A stretch of 64,000 nt of DNA from Alcaligenaceae bacterium (GTDB taxonomy: Bacteria; Pseudomonadota; Gammaproteobacteria; Burkholderiales; Burkholderiaceae_B), in NCBI GenBank assembly GCA_013416395.1, contig JACCEP010000012.1:59423-123422 (forward strand), given 5' to 3'. The notes under the pieces were generated by a model, which did no database searches, was not told where the DNA came from, and was given only the letters and a program-made list of their open reading frames with translations. Shown here one piece after another: positions 18,372-28,272 of this stretch. The translations under genes were made by a program, and so were the position numbers. The first letter of the stretch is position 1, and each line of letters begins with the position of its first letter.

Positions 18372-19907
18372 GTGGCGATAAGGCAAGGTGGGGTGGCCCA
18401 GGCCACCACCCACGAACCCGCCTCTGGGGGCGTACGGGCGAGCGCGAAAAAAACCGGCAGTCGGGGTGCTCGCGTTTCGGCGTCGGGCGGTTCGCTTAAC
18501 CAGGTGTTTGATGTGGCAGTGGTGGGTGCTGGCGCGGCCGGAATGATGGCTGCGGCCGTGGCAGGGCAGCGGGGGCTGCGTGTGGTGCTCATTGACCATG
18601 CCAAAAAGCTGGCTGAAAAAATTCGCATCTCTGGTGGTGGCCGCTGCAATTTTACGAACATCAACACCAGCCCTGCCAATTTTATTTCGCAAAACCCGCA
18701 TTTTTGTCGCTCGGCGCTGGCGGCCTATACCCCGCAAGACTTTATCGATATGGTCGGCAGACATGGCATTGCCTGGCATGAGAAACACCGGGGACAGCTG
18801 TTTTGCGATGAGTCCAGTGAAGACATTATCACCATGTTGCAGCATGAGTGCGATGATGGTCGCGTGTCATGGCGCATGCCCTGTGCGGTAGAGCGTATAA
18901 CGCGTGCGGATGACGAGGTTTTTGTGCTGCATACGTCGCAGGGCGAGGTGCAGGCGCACCAGCTTGTGATGGCGACGGGCGGCATGGCCATCCCGCAATT
19001 GGGCGCGACTGATTTCGCCTTGGGTGTGGCGCGGCAGTTTGGGCTGAAGGTGATTGAGCCCCGGCCTGCGCTGGTTCCGCTTACTTTTGATGCAGAGGCC
19101 TGGAAGCCGTTTTCTGCCCTGAGTGGTGTCGCGCTGGAAGTGCTGGTGCGCGCTGTCGGGACTGCTACAACTGCTATCCGTGCAACTACTGCAACTGCAA
19201 CAATTGCTACCAGTGACACCACTGCCACCGCTGCTACGGATGCTAGGAGTGTTCCGAGTGCTGTGGGTATCGATGCTAGCCGTTCGAAACTGGAAGCTGC
19301 CGCCGCAAGAAAGGCGAACCGACGCCAGAGGCCGGGCGGTAAGGCCGCACAGACTGAGTTTCTCGAAGACCTGCTTTTTACACACCGTGGGCTGTCTGGC
19401 CCAGCTATTTTGCAGATATCCAGTTACTGGAACCCAGGCGAGGCGATTTCTGTTGATCTTGCGCCAGGGCGTGACCTTGCCCGCGAATTACTTGAAAGCA
19501 AGCAGGGCAGCCGTCAGAAGCTGGGGTCGGTGTTGTCGGGTATGTGGCCCAAGCGCTTGGCTGACCAATGGCTGGCCAACGCGCAAACTACGGGTGACGG
19601 TTTGGGCGAGCAACGCCTGGCCGATGTGCCGGACAAGACTTTGCGCGAACTGGGCGCGTGCATCAATGCCTGGCAGCTGTTTCCCAACGGTACGGCGGGT
19701 TACAAGAAAGCGGAAGTGATGCGTGGCGGGGTTGATACACGCTGCCTGAACCAAAAGACCATGGAAGCCAATGCGGTTCCTGGCTTGTACTTTATAGGTG
19801 AAGCCGTGGATGTTACGGGCTGGCTGGGGGGCTATAACTTTCAGTGGGCGTGGGCTTCTGGTGTGGCCTGCGGCAAGGCATTGCTGCAGCATGGCGGCAA
19901 ACGCTAG
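18372..19907 (+). CDS. BaiN/HI0933-family FAD-dependent oxidoreductase with a Thr/Ala-rich insertion
   Basis: Flavoprotein of the HI0933/YhiN/BaiN family; the physiological substrate is unknown for most members. FAD-binding VAVVGAGAAGMMAA starts near residue 47, followed by ISGGGRCNFTN and the C-terminal YFIGEAVDVTGWLGGYNFQW, both family hallmarks. Residues about 260-310 form an Ala/Thr-rich insertion encoded by near-repetitive ACT/GCA triplets. The frame opens at GTG 18372, six bases after the previous stop, but the first 45 residues look unrelated to the fold; GTG 18504 would start right at the conserved part. The last 27 bases of the gene are the first copy of an 82-bp tandem repeat. Confidence 0.85.
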   Translation: MAIRQGGVAQATTHEPASGGVRASAKKTGSRGARVSASGGSLNQVFDVAVVGAGAAGMMAAAVAGQRGLRVVLIDHAKKLAEKIRISGGGRCNFTNINTSPANFISQNPHFCRSALAAYTPQDFIDMVGRHGIAWHEKHRGQLFCDESSEDIITMLQHECDDGRVSWRMPCAVERITRADDEVFVLHTSQGEVQAHQLVMATGGMAIPQLGATDFALGVARQFGLKVIEPRPALVPLTFDAEAWKPFSALSGVALEVLVRAVGTATTAIRATTATATIATSDTTATAATDARSVPSAVGIDASRSKLEAAAARKANRRQRPGGKAAQTEFLEDLLFTHRGLSGPAILQISSYWNPGEAISVDLAPGRDLARELLESKQGSRQKLGSVLSGMWPKRLADQWLANAQTTGDGLGEQRLADVPDKTLRELGACINAWQLFPNGTAGYKKAEVMRGGVDTRCLNQKTMEANAVPGLYFIGEAVDVTGWLGGYNFQWAWASGVACGKALLQHGGKR

Positions 19908-20177
19908 CCGGCATTAATACGCTTTCAGCGTAAGGCAGACAGGTGCCGTCTGCGGCGAGGCATTGTTGCAGCAACGCGGCAAACGCCAGCCGGTATTAAT
20001 ATATTTTCAGCGTAAGGCACGCAGGTGCCGTCTGCGGCAGGGAATTGTTGCAGCAACGCGGCAAACGCCAGCCGGTATTAATATATTTTCAGTGTAAGGC
20101 ACGCAGGTGCCGTCTGCGGCAACGTATTGTTGCAGCATGGCGGCAAACGCCAGCAAGCATTAATATATTTTCGGCGC
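19881..20177 (+). repeat. 82-bp tandem repeat, about 3.6 copies
   Basis: Copies begin at 19881, 19963, 20045 and (partial) 20127, at an exact 82-bp period. The first copy starts inside the end of the flavoprotein gene (its final TTGCTGCAGC onward), so the array arose by duplicating the gene's 3' end plus its downstream DNA. Copies 2 and 3 are nearly identical; copies 1 and 4 are more diverged. Each complete later copy holds the hairpin GGCAC-GCAG-GTGCC. The array ends where the glycine riboswitch leader begins. It is not CRISPR-like because repeats are contiguous, without spacers. Confidence 0.92.
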
Positions 20178-20239
20178 TGGGCCGAAATCTGTTTGTAGCT
20201 GCCTGGCTTTCGGGGTATGCTCTCGTTTGCTGTCGTCAC

Positions 20240-20450
20240 ACAGTGGGAGAGCGTCGATTTTTCGACCGCCGAAGGCGCAATTCGCCCGAAATCGCTCAGG
20301 CACCCCGTACCGCTCGTGTGTTGTCGCCAATTGGCTGGCAAGGCAGCATTCTGGAGAGACTCGTTCCATTGGCCCTCAGGCCTGGCATCGGGCGCCGAAG
20401 GTGAACCCCCTATATGGGGTCAACTCTCAGGCAAAAGGACAGAAGGGCGG
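20240..20450 (+). promoter_or_regulatory. Tandem glycine riboswitch upstream of gcvT
   Basis: Two glycine aptamers in a row. The first (about 20243-20312) has GGGAGAGCGTC, CCGAAGGCGCAA and CGCTCAGGCACCCCGTACCG; the second (about 20350-20443) has TGGAGAGACTC, CGCCGAAGGTGAACCCC and CAACTCTCAGGCAAAAGGAC. These are the conserved blocks of the family. The linker between the aptamers looks longer than usual, about 38 bases, and includes GCCAATTGGC. The gene it controls starts at 20502. In this family glycine binding normally turns on expression of the glycine cleavage operon; no terminator stem is obvious between aptamer 2 and the ATG, so control may be at translation. Confidence 0.93.
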
Positions 20451-20501
20451 CGCAAGAGCCAGTTGGCTCGGCGTCGTCGTTTCGTTTCCGGAGCCTCTCT
20501 C

Positions 20502-21650
20502 ATGTCTACAGCACTAAAACATACCCCTCTGCATTCTGCTCATCTTCAGGCCGGCGCCAAAATGGTCGACTTCGGTGGCTGGGATATGCCTGTTTCCTAT
20601 GGCTCGCAAATTGAAGAGCATCACACCGTACGCCGCGCCGCGGGTATGTTCGATGTTTCGCACATGCTGAATGTTGATGTACGTGCCAAAGAAACCACCG
20701 CGTCAGCGTCAACCGAGGCCCAGAGTGGCACCACGGGCGAAAAAGGTGTGCGTGCCTTTCTGTCACGCTTGCTGGCAAATGACGTGGCCAAGCTTACGGT
20801 GCCAGGCAAGGCCCTGTACTCATGCATGCTCAAGCCTGACGGTGGCGTCATTGACGACCTGATTGTGTACTTTTTTGATGAGACCAGTTGGCGACTGGTG
20901 GTAAATGCCGGTACGGCAGACAAAGACATTGCCTGGATGCAGCAGGTTGCCCATGATGAGGGCTTTGAGGTTCAAATTGAGCCCCGGCGTGATCTGGCCA
21001 TGATTGCGGTGCAAGGGCCCCAAGCTCGCGAAAAGCTCTGGGCCGCGCGTCCGCACTGGAAAGCCCCCACAGAGCAGCTGGCGGCTTTTAATGGTGTTTA
21101 CATTGATGCCGATACCCTGGTTGCACGCACAGGCTATACCGGTGAAGACGGCTTTGAAGTTGTACTGCCGGCCACTCAGGTTGGTGCTTTCTGGAATGAT
21201 CTTGTCAGCCAGGGCGTGTTGCCTTGTGGTCTGGGCGCACGCGACACACTGCGGCTTGAGGCAGGCATGAATCTATACGGGCAAGAAATGAATGAGCAGG
21301 TTAACCCACTGATCTCGGGCCTGTCATGGACGGTTTCCTTTAAAAACCCCGATCGCCATTTTATCGGCCGAGACGCCCTTGAAGCCATTACCCCCGAGCA
21401 AACGCTGGTGGGCATCAAGCTGCTTGAGCGCGGTGTTATGCGGGCGCACATGAAGTTGCGCAGTGCTCAGGGCGAGGGTGAACTCACCAGCGGCTCCATG
21501 TCGCCTACCATGGGTGTTTCCATCGGTATGGCGCGCGTGCCTCTGGGCCTGCAGCCTGGCGATGCTGTCGACGTCGAGATGCGCGGCAAATGGATGCCTG
21601 CAGAAGTGGTAAAAATGCCTTTCGTGCGCAACGGCAAAATTTCGGTCTGA
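20502..21650 (+). CDS. gcvT: Glycine cleavage system T protein (aminomethyltransferase)
   Basis: Takes the aminomethyl group from lipoyl-H protein and gives it to tetrahydrofolate, releasing ammonia. The 382-residue product begins [20 protein letters not shown] and has [22 protein letters not shown], the conserved folate-site block, and [12 protein letters not shown] 20502 has GGAG eight bases upstream, directly after the glycine riboswitch; the frame is open further upstream but that is riboswitch DNA. A polar 20-residue insertion (about residues 63-83, rich in Thr/Ala/Ser/Glu) sits where most family members have a short loop before [10 protein letters not shown]. First gene of gcvT-gcvH-gcvP. 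Confidence 0.96.
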   Translation: MSTALKHTPLHSAHLQAGAKMVDFGGWDMPVSYGSQIEEHHTVRRAAGMFDVSHMLNVDVRAKETTASASTEAQSGTTGEKGVRAFLSRLLANDVAKLTVPGKALYSCMLKPDGGVIDDLIVYFFDETSWRLVVNAGTADKDIAWMQQVAHDEGFEVQIEPRRDLAMIAVQGPQAREKLWAARPHWKAPTEQLAAFNGVYIDADTLVARTGYTGEDGFEVVLPATQVGAFWNDLVSQGVLPCGLGARDTLRLEAGMNLYGQEMNEQVNPLISGLSWTVSFKNPDRHFIGRDALEAITPEQTLVGIKLLERGVMRAHMKLRSAQGEGELTSGSMSPTMGVSIGMARVPLGLQPGDAVDVEMRGKWMPAEVVKMPFVRNGKISV

Positions 21651-21698
21651 TGCGCGCGCTCACTCTTATAACGAATACTGATTTTCACGGGGTACACC

Positions 21699-22076
21699 AT
21701 GAGTCTTCCAACTGATCGCAAATACACGTCTTCCCATGAATGGGTCAAGCCTGAAGGCGACGTCTTTCTAGTGGGCATTACCGATGCCGCTCAAGACCAA
21801 CTGGGCGATCTGGTTTTTGTGGGTGATGTTAACCCCGGTGCCAAGCTGTCTGCTGGCGATACCGCGGGTGTGGTTGAGTCAGTCAAGGCCGCTTCTGACA
21901 TTTACGCGCCCGTCGATGGCGAGATTGTGGCCTTTAATGAGGCGCTGGGCGACCAGCCTGACCTCATCAACCAGGCAGCCTTTGATACCTGGATCTTCAA
22001 GATTAAGCCCAATAACCCTGACGACATCGATGACCTCATGGATGGCGACGACTACGAGGCGCTCGGCGCCAGCTAA
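21699..22076 (+). CDS. gcvH: Glycine cleavage system H protein
   Basis: Small lipoyl carrier (125 residues) that shuttles the aminomethyl and reducing intermediates between the P, T and L proteins. The lipoylated lysine is K63 in GVVESVKAASDIYAPVDGEI. Length and N-terminal KYTSSHEWV are normal for the family. It starts 48 bases after gcvT. A hairpin with a short T-run follows at 22085-22105, before gcvP. Confidence 0.97.
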   Translation: MSLPTDRKYTSSHEWVKPEGDVFLVGITDAAQDQLGDLVFVGDVNPGAKLSAGDTAGVVESVKAASDIYAPVDGEIVAFNEALGDQPDLINQAAFDTWIFKIKPNNPDDIDDLMDGDDYEALGAS

Positions 22077-22084
22077 GTACCTTT

Positions 22085-22105
22085 AGGCGCCTGCCGGCGC
22101 CTTTT
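22085..22105 (+). terminator. Hairpin with short T-run between gcvH and gcvP
   Basis: AGGCGCC (22085-22091) pairs perfectly with GGCGCCT (22096-22102) around a TGCC loop, followed by TTT. It may partially end transcription after gcvH and so lower gcvP relative to gcvT/gcvH. The T-run is short, so termination is probably incomplete. Confidence 0.6.
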
Positions 22106-22216
22106 GGTGTCTGTCTTTTTGTGGCGGTCGGCGCTCTGAGGCGTAACGCGACCTCAGCGGGCCAACTGCCCTGATCATGCCCACATGCCCCGCATTTCTT
22201 TCTGTTTAGGTTGATT

Positions 22217-25111
22217 ATGTTGCGAGATTTAGACCCTCACTCTGACTTTATCCCCCGGCATATAGGCCCGGGCCAGGCTGACCAGGCCCGCATGCTGGAA
22301 GCCATTGGGGCACAAAGCCTCGAGAGTCTGGTGCAACAGGTAGTGCCGGCCAGCATTCTCGACCGCAAACCGCTTGATCTGCCAGCTTCGCGCAGCGAAA
22401 CCGATGCGCTGGCGGGCCTGCGAGAAATTGCGGGGCGCAACCAGGTTTATCGCAACTACATTGGACAGGGGTACTACGGTACGCATGTGCCGCATGTGAT
22501 TTTGCGCAATATTCTTGAGAACCCGGCATGGTATACGGCCTACACGCCATACCAGCCCGAGATCTCGCAGGGCAGGCTCGAGGCGTTGCTTAATTACCAG
22601 ACCATGGTCGCTGATCTGACCGGGCTGGATATCGCCAATGCGTCACTGCTGGACGAGGGTACTGCCGCCGCCGAGGCCATGGCGCTTGCGCGTCGCAGTT
22701 CGCGTTCAAAAAGTAATGTGTTCTTTGCCTCGCAGCATTGTCATCCACAAACACTTGAAATCCTGCGTACCCGCGCCAGTGGGCTTGGAATTGAGCTGTT
22801 GGTCGGTGACGAGGCTGCCAGCCTGCCCGCTTGTTTTGGCGTGCTCGTGCAATACCCGCATAGCCTGGGCGACATTGCCGACTACCGTGCGCTGGCCGAG
22901 CAGGCCCATGCCATGGGCGCGGTGGTCGCCGTTGCGACCGACTTGCTGGCACTTGCTTTGCTGGCGCCACCGGGTGAGTGGGGCGCGGATATTGCTGTCG
23001 GCTCTGCCCAGCGCTTTGGCGTGCCGCCGGGCTATGGAGGCCCGCACGCAGGCTTTATGGCGTGTAAAGATGGCTTTAAGCGCAGTATGCCGGGCCGGCT
23101 GGTGGGTGTGTCTAAAGACAGTCAGGGTGCACCCGCCTTGCGTCTTGCGCTGCAAACGCGCGAGCAGCATATTCGCCGTGAAAAGGCCACTTCCAATATT
23201 TGCACGGCACAGGTGTTGCTGGCCGTGATGGCCGGCATGTATGCGGTATGGCATGGGCCCGCTGGCCTCACTCGCATTGCCGAACGCGTTGCCACGCTGA
23301 CCAGCTTTCTGAAAGGCGCGCTGGAGCAACTGGGCGTTACCGTTGTCAATAAACATTATTTTGATACGCTGCTGCTCGATACGGGCGACGCGACGCAGGC
23401 AATTATTGGCGCAGCAAAGGCCGCGCACATAAACCTGCGTCAGCCTGGTGCAGGCCGCCTGGCCGTATCGTTGGACGAAACCGTTACAGTGGCAGATCTT
23501 GATGTGCTGTTGTCCGAATTTGCCCAGGGCCTGGGTAAAACCTGGGACGCCGCCGCACAAAAAGTCAAGCCCGCCGTTTTGGGCATCCCTGCAGGCTTGC
23601 GCCGCCAGGGTGCAATCTTGTCGCACGCCATCTTCTCGCGCATTCAATCAGAAACCGACATGCTGCGCTATCTGCGCAGCCTGGCTGACAAAGACCTCGC
23701 GCTGGATCGCACGATGATCCCACTGGGTTCATGCACGATGAAGCTAAACGCCACGGCCGAAATGATCCCGGTTACCTGGCCCGAATTCGGCAATATGCAT
23801 CCGTTTGCGCCCGCTGATCAGGCACAGGGCTATAAAGAGCTTGTCGACCGTCTGTCATCTGCACTGTGCGTTATTACAGGATATGACGCGGTCAGCCTGC
23901 AGCCCAACTCGGGTGCCCAGGGCGAGTATGCAGGCCTTCTGGCCATACAGGCCTACCATCACGCCAACGGTCAGCCACAGCGTAATGTGTGTCTTATCCC
24001 CGCGTCAGCCCATGGCACTAATCCAGCCTCGGCGCAGTTGGCAGGCATGGATGTGGTGGTGGTGGCTTCTGACAGCAATGGCAATGTTGATGTTGCAGAC
24101 CTTAAGGTTCGTATCACTCAGGTGGGCGATCGTCTCGCGGCGTTGATGATTACTTATCCGTCTACCCATGGCATGTTTGAAACCGCCGTGCGCGAGATCT
24201 GCGCACTGGTGCATGATGCGGGCGGGCAGGTATACATCGATGGCGCCAATATGAATGCCATGGTGGGCCTTGCCCAGCCTGGCAAGTTCGGCGGCGATGT
24301 GTCACACCTTAATCTGCATAAAACCTTTTGCATTCCTCACGGGGGCGGTGGGCCGGGTGTAGGCCCAGTAGCCGTGCGTTCGCACCTGGCGCCCTATTTG
24401 CCGGGCCTGGTCGACGAGACCGGTGTGCTGCCTGAAGGCGCAAAAGTCGGGCCGGTGTCTGCAGCGCCTTATGGTTCGGCCAGCATTTTGCCTATTTCAT
24501 ACATGTATATTTCGATGATGGGCGCTGAGGGGCTTAGAGAAGCGTCAGAAGTCGCCATTTTAAATGCCAACTACATTGCGGCACGTTTGCGCGAGCATTA
24601 TCCGATTTTGTATGCAGACAGCAACGGGCACGTAGCGCACGAGTGCATTCTGGATATCCGTCCCATTAAAGACCGTTGCGGCATTTCTGCTGAAGACGTT
24701 GCCAAGCGTTTGGTTGATTATGGCTTTCATGCGCCCACCATGAGTTTTCCGGTGGCGGGTACGCTCATGGTTGAGCCGACCGAGTCAGAAGGGCTGGCGG
24801 AGCTTGACCGCTTTATTGATGCCATGATTGCCATCCGCGAAGAAATTGCACAGGTGGAGCGCGGCGAGAAAGACGCAGAAGACAATGTGTTGCGCAATGC
24901 GCCGCACACGGCACAAATGCTGCTGGCTTCAGCGTGGCATCATGATTACACGCGTGAGCAAGCGGCTTATCCGCTTGCCAGCTTGCGCCACAACAAATAC
25001 TGGCCACCGGTATCGCGTGTGGACAATGCCTGGGGTGATCGCAACCTCATGTGCTCATGCCCCCCGATGGAGTCTTATCTGGATGATGAGGCGGTTGTAA
25101 ACGTAGAATAG
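22217..25111 (+). CDS. gcvP: Glycine dehydrogenase (decarboxylating), P protein
   Basis: PLP enzyme that decarboxylates glycine and loads the aminomethyl group on lipoyl-GcvH. The 964-residue product is the fused single-chain form. The PLP lysine is K702 in [16 protein letters not shown]; the glycine-rich block [12 protein letters not shown] and the start DFIPRHIGP are typical. I chose ATG 22217 (AGG about nine bases upstream) over an in-frame TTG six bases earlier. It lies 140 bases after gcvH with a hairpin between. The L protein (dihydrolipoyl dehydrogenase) is not in the window and is presumably shared with other complexes. Confidence 0.97.
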   Translation: MLRDLDPHSDFIPRHIGPGQADQARMLEAIGAQSLESLVQQVVPASILDRKPLDLPASRSETDALAGLREIAGRNQVYRNYIGQGYYGTHVPHVILRNILENPAWYTAYTPYQPEISQGRLEALLNYQTMVADLTGLDIANASLLDEGTAAAEAMALARRSSRSKSNVFFASQHCHPQTLEILRTRASGLGIELLVGDEAASLPACFGVLVQYPHSLGDIADYRALAEQAHAMGAVVAVATDLLALALLAPPGEWGADIAVGSAQRFGVPPGYGGPHAGFMACKDGFKRSMPGRLVGVSKDSQGAPALRLALQTREQHIRREKATSNICTAQVLLAVMAGMYAVWHGPAGLTRIAERVATLTSFLKGALEQLGVTVVNKHYFDTLLLDTGDATQAIIGAAKAAHINLRQPGAGRLAVSLDETVTVADLDVLLSEFAQGLGKTWDAAAQKVKPAVLGIPAGLRRQGAILSHAIFSRIQSETDMLRYLRSLADKDLALDRTMIPLGSCTMKLNATAEMIPVTWPEFGNMHPFAPADQAQGYKELVDRLSSALCVITGYDAVSLQPNSGAQGEYAGLLAIQAYHHANGQPQRNVCLIPASAHGTNPASAQLAGMDVVVVASDSNGNVDVADLKVRITQVGDRLAALMITYPSTHGMFETAVREICALVHDAGGQVYIDGANMNAMVGLAQPGKFGGDVSHLNLHKTFCIPHGGGGPGVGPVAVRSHLAPYLPGLVDETGVLPEGAKVGPVSAAPYGSASILPISYMYISMMGAEGLREASEVAILNANYIAARLREHYPILYADSNGHVAHECILDIRPIKDRCGISAEDVAKRLVDYGFHAPTMSFPVAGTLMVEPTESEGLAELDRFIDAMIAIREEIAQVERGEKDAEDNVLRNAPHTAQMLLASAWHHDYTREQAAYPLASLRHNKYWPPVSRVDNAWGDRNLMCSCPPMESYLDDEAVVNVE

Positions 25112-25237
25112 TGGTTTAGGGCGTTTTTGGCAGGCGCTGTGGTTACGGTCGCAGCCGCAGCCGCCGCGACCGTATCCGCATCCGCAATGACGGTAACCGA
25201 AGCAGCCGTCGCCTCTGTCGCAACGGCATAATGCCTA

Positions 25238-25282
25238 AGCGCCCCGTATACCCCGAGATATTTTTGGGGTGTACGGGGCGCT
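25238..25282. terminator. Strong bidirectional terminator-like hairpin after gcvP
   Basis: AGCGCCCCGTATACCCC (25238-25254) pairs with GGGGTGTACGGGGCGCT (25266-25282) over 17 positions with one wobble; the loop holds TTTTT. It lies between the convergent gcvP and aminotransferase genes and could serve both. The 75 bases before it are a low-complexity run of GCAGCC/TCCGCA-like triplets with no gene. Confidence 0.8.
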
Positions 25283-25299
25283 GCCGTTGCCCGCTGGCA

Positions 25300-26625
25300 C
25301 TATGCTACGGTATCAAGTACCTTTTTGATGGTGTCGAAGATATGCGCGATCTGCTCTTCTTCAATGATGAGTGGTGGTGATATTGCAATGATGTCGCCGG
25401 TATAGCGCACCATAACGCCCGCATCAAAGCACTTGCCAAACACTTCAGCTGCACGGGCACCTGGCGCGCCTTCACGTGGCTTTAATTCAATTCCGGCAAC
25501 CAGGCCAAGGTTACGCACGTCGATGACGTGACGGGCGTCTTCCAGCGTGTGTGCGGCGTCTTCAAACGTTTGCGACATATCTTTGGCACGTTTGAAGAGG
25601 TGATCTCGCTCGTAGATTCCCAGCGTTGCAAGCATGGCTGCCGTGGCGAGGGGGTGGGCTGAGTAGGTGTAGCCGTGGAAAAACTCAATGCCGTTGGCTG
25701 CTGCGGCCAAAATGGTATCGTGGATTTCGCGCTTGACGGCGACAGCACCGGCTGGCACGGCGGCGTTGCTAATGCCTTTGGCCATAGTAATGAGATCAGG
25801 CGTAACACCAAACAATTCGCTGGCGGTATTGGCACCCAGGCGACCAAAGGCGGTAATGACTTCATCAAAAATTAGCAAAATGCCGTGCTTTTCGGTGATG
25901 GCCCGCAGCTTCTGAAGATAACCTTTTGGGGGAAGAAGTACCCCGGTAGAGCCAGCCAGTGGCTCGACGATGACGGCGGCGATGGTCGAGGCGTCGTGCA
26001 GCGCGACAATACGCTCGAGTTCATCGGCAAAATGCTCGCCCCAGGCGGGCTGCCCGCGCGAATTGGCATTTTTCGACAAATCATGCGTGTGCGGCAGGTG
26101 ATCGACGCTGGGCAGTAGGGCACCTGAGAAGGTTTTGCGGTTGGGTGAAATACCGCCCACCGAAATGCCGCCAAAGCCTACGCCATGGTAGCCGCGTTCG
26201 CGGCCGATAAGACGCGTGCGTTGGCCTTCGCCGCGGGCGCGGTGGTAGGCCAGAGCGATCTTCAGCGACGTGTCAACAGACTCTGACCCCGAGTTGGTAA
26301 AGAAAATACGGTCCAGACCCTGGGGCATCAGTTTGGCCACAGCTGTGGCGGCCAGAAAAGAGTCTGTGTGCCCCATCTGGAAGCTTGGTGCATAGTCGAG
26401 CTCAGCCGTCTGCTGCGAGATGGCGTCAATGATTTCCTGGCGACCATGGCCGGCATTGACACACCACAACCCCGCTGTGGCATCCAGAATTTGCTGGCCT
26501 TCCGTTGAGGTGTAGTACATGCCCTTGGCTTTTGCCAGCAGGCGCGGTTTGTCTTTGAACTGGCGGTTTGCCGTAAACGGCATCCACAGATTCGAAAGGT
26601 CGGGAAGATTGGCTTGGCTGGTCAT
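25300..26625 (-). CDS. Omega-amino acid:pyruvate aminotransferase (beta-alanine type)
   Basis: Class III PLP aminotransferase that moves the amino group from beta-alanine or other omega-amines to pyruvate. The product (441 residues from ATG 26625) opens with NLPDLSNLWMPFTANRQF, characteristic of beta-alanine:pyruvate transaminases. It has the PLP aspartate in LIFDEVITAFGRLG (D254) and the PLP lysine K283 in MAKGISNAAVPAG. AGAGGTGA precedes the chosen ATG; an in-frame GTG two codons earlier overlaps that site. It is divergent from a MocR-type regulator, a common arrangement for genes controlled by such regulators. The exact amine substrate is not fixed by sequence. Confidence 0.9.
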   Translation of the reverse strand: MTSQANLPDLSNLWMPFTANRQFKDKPRLLAKAKGMYYTSTEGQQILDATAGLWCVNAGHGRQEIIDAISQQTAELDYAPSFQMGHTDSFLAATAVAKLMPQGLDRIFFTNSGSESVDTSLKIALAYHRARGEGQRTRLIGRERGYHGVGFGGISVGGISPNRKTFSGALLPSVDHLPHTHDLSKNANSRGQPAWGEHFADELERIVALHDASTIAAVIVEPLAGSTGVLLPPKGYLQKLRAITEKHGILLIFDEVITAFGRLGANTASELFGVTPDLITMAKGISNAAVPAGAVAVKREIHDTILAAAANGIEFFHGYTYSAHPLATAAMLATLGIYERDHLFKRAKDMSQTFEDAAHTLEDARHVIDVRNLGLVAGIELKPREGAPGARAAEVFGKCFDAGVMVRYTGDIIAISPPLIIEEEQIAHIFDTIKKVLDTVA

Positions 26626-26770
26626 GATCACCTCTGCACTGAAATAAAACCATGTTGGGGCTCCCTGCCGGTGGCTGGCCGCCCCTTACCTACGAGCTGG
26701 TGGCGCAAACTGTGCAGGAGAGAAAAGAATCTTGTCGAGCTATTCTCGTCCGTATATGATCAGGTTTAAA

Positions 26771-26827
26771 TATACAGATAGATAATATCGACATGACTGT
26801 ATAGGTGTTATTCATAAAACTGTACAG
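26771..26827. promoter_or_regulatory. Probable operator of the MocR-type regulator
   Basis: The divergent promoter region holds three related half-sites: TATACAG (26771-26777, inverted), ACTGTATAG (26796-26804) and ACTGTACAG (26819-26827). The last two are direct repeats 23 bp apart, about two helical turns. MocR proteins typically bind such mixed direct/inverted repeats. The last half-site is about 15 bases before the regulator's GTG start and close to its ribosome site, which suggests autorepression. Confidence 0.5.
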
Positions 26828-26841
26828 TTCAGGAGGCAACA

Positions 26842-28272
26842 GTGCGATTCTTCGAGCCCGTGCGTGATCGCACCGTGGGTGAAACGCTTTCAGATCAGGT
26901 GGTTGCAGCGATAGAGCTGGCAATACGTCAACAGCAACTCAGGCCCGGCATGCAGGTGCCATCGGTACGTCAATTTGCACGCACGCATGCCGTCAGCACC
27001 TTCACTGTATCGGCGGCCTATAGCCGTTTGGTTGCACGTGGCCTGTTGGTAGCGCGGCCAGGTTCTGGTTACCGCGTGCCGTCCTCGGCCAGGCAGGCAC
27101 CGGTGCCAGAACGTGCGCCCGACTGGGAGCCTCCACGCCTGGGGGCGGCGTGGCTACTTGCCGACGTTTTTGCCGATCATTCCATACCCATTAAGTCAGG
27201 CTGCGGCTGGTTGCCGCCAGAATGGCTTAATGAAGCCGGTCTGCAGCAGTCAATACGGCAGGTGTCACGTACGCCCGTCACACAATTGGGCGGGTATGGG
27301 CATCCTTACGGTTACCACCCCCTGCGCGAGTATGTGCGTCAGGCGTTGGGCCAGCATGGTCTGCAGTTGGATATCCGCCAGGTGTTGCTGACTCACGGTG
27401 CTACGCAGGCGCTTGATATTGTTATACGCACACTGTTGCGGCCTGGCGATACGATTGCAGTAGAGATCCCCTGCTATGCCAACCTGTTGCCTGCGCTAAA
27501 GCTGGCCGGGTTGGTGGTGCGTGGGGTTGTGCGTAATGAAGATGGAATTGATCTTTATGCGCTCGAGGCCTTGGCCCAAGAAGGTGATGTCAAAGCACTG
27601 TTTGTAAATACGGCGCTGCAAAACCCTACCGGCACGACGCTGAGCATGAGTAACGCCTTCCGCCTGCTGCAGCTTGCCGAACGCTTTGATTTTCGCATTA
27701 TTGAAGATGATGTATCGCGTGCTCTGCTGCCGGGGTTGGGGCCAATGCTGGCCGCCATGGCTGGCGCCGGCCGGGTCGTGTACGTGTCGGGCTTTTCAAA
27801 AAGTATTATGCCGTCGATGCGGGTCGGTTATGTGGCTGCCGACGCGGCGCTGACACAAGAGTTTGCCAAAACCAAGATGGCACTGGGGCTGACCACGCCA
27901 GAGATGATGGAGCGCACGGTGTATCAGGTACTGCGTCAGGGTAAGCATCAGCTTCATTTGCAGCGTGTGCAGGACAAACTGCGGCAGGCGCACGAAGAAT
28001 TGGCTGGCTTGCTGGATGAGCACGGTTTTGAGGTGTTTGCGCGACCCCAGGCGGGCCTGTTTCTTTGGGCGCGCCCTGCCGGAAAATGGCGCGAGCGCGG
28101 CAGCCGGCAACTGGCAGAGCTGGCGCTGAAAGATGGCATCTGGCTGGCGCCAGGCTCGTATTTTTACCCTGACCAGCCCGATACCGGCTGGATACGCTTT
28201 AACGTAGCGTATTCCTTAAGCCCAGCGCTCTGGGCGTTTATGCGCAAGGCCGGGGCCTGTAGCGAAAACTAG
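26842..28272 (+). CDS. MocR-type transcriptional regulator (GntR HTH plus aminotransferase-like domain)
   Basis: A 476-residue regulator: winged-helix GntR DNA-binding domain (about 10-78, with VPSVRQFARTHAVSTFTVSAAYSRL), then a fold-type I aminotransferase-like domain that binds PLP through K320 in VSGFSKSIMPSMRVGYV. Such proteins sense PLP or its amino-acid adducts and commonly regulate the neighbouring transaminase gene, here the divergent omega-amino acid aminotransferase. Translation starts at GTG 26842 with a strong AGGAGG six bases upstream. The C-terminus SYFYPDQPDTGWIRFNVAY is typical. Confidence 0.92.
   Translation: MRFFEPVRDRTVGETLSDQVVAAIELAIRQQQLRPGMQVPSVRQFARTHAVSTFTVSAAYSRLVARGLLVARPGSGYRVPSSARQAPVPERAPDWEPPRLGAAWLLADVFADHSIPIKSGCGWLPPEWLNEAGLQQSIRQVSRTPVTQLGGYGHPYGYHPLREYVRQALGQHGLQLDIRQVLLTHGATQALDIVIRTLLRPGDTIAVEIPCYANLLPALKLAGLVVRGVVRNEDGIDLYALEALAQEGDVKALFVNTALQNPTGTTLSMSNAFRLLQLAERFDFRIIEDDVSRALLPGLGPMLAAMAGAGRVVYVSGFSKSIMPSMRVGYVAADAALTQEFAKTKMALGLTTPEMMERTVYQVLRQGKHQLHLQRVQDKLRQAHEELAGLLDEHGFEVFARPQAGLFLWARPAGKWRERGSRQLAELALKDGIWLAPGSYFYPDQPDTGWIRFNVAYSLSPALWAFMRKAGACSEN

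Noticed and set aside
19881..20177. CRISPR array
   Set aside because: The repeats are contiguous at 82 bp with no unique spacers, and the first copy is coding sequence.
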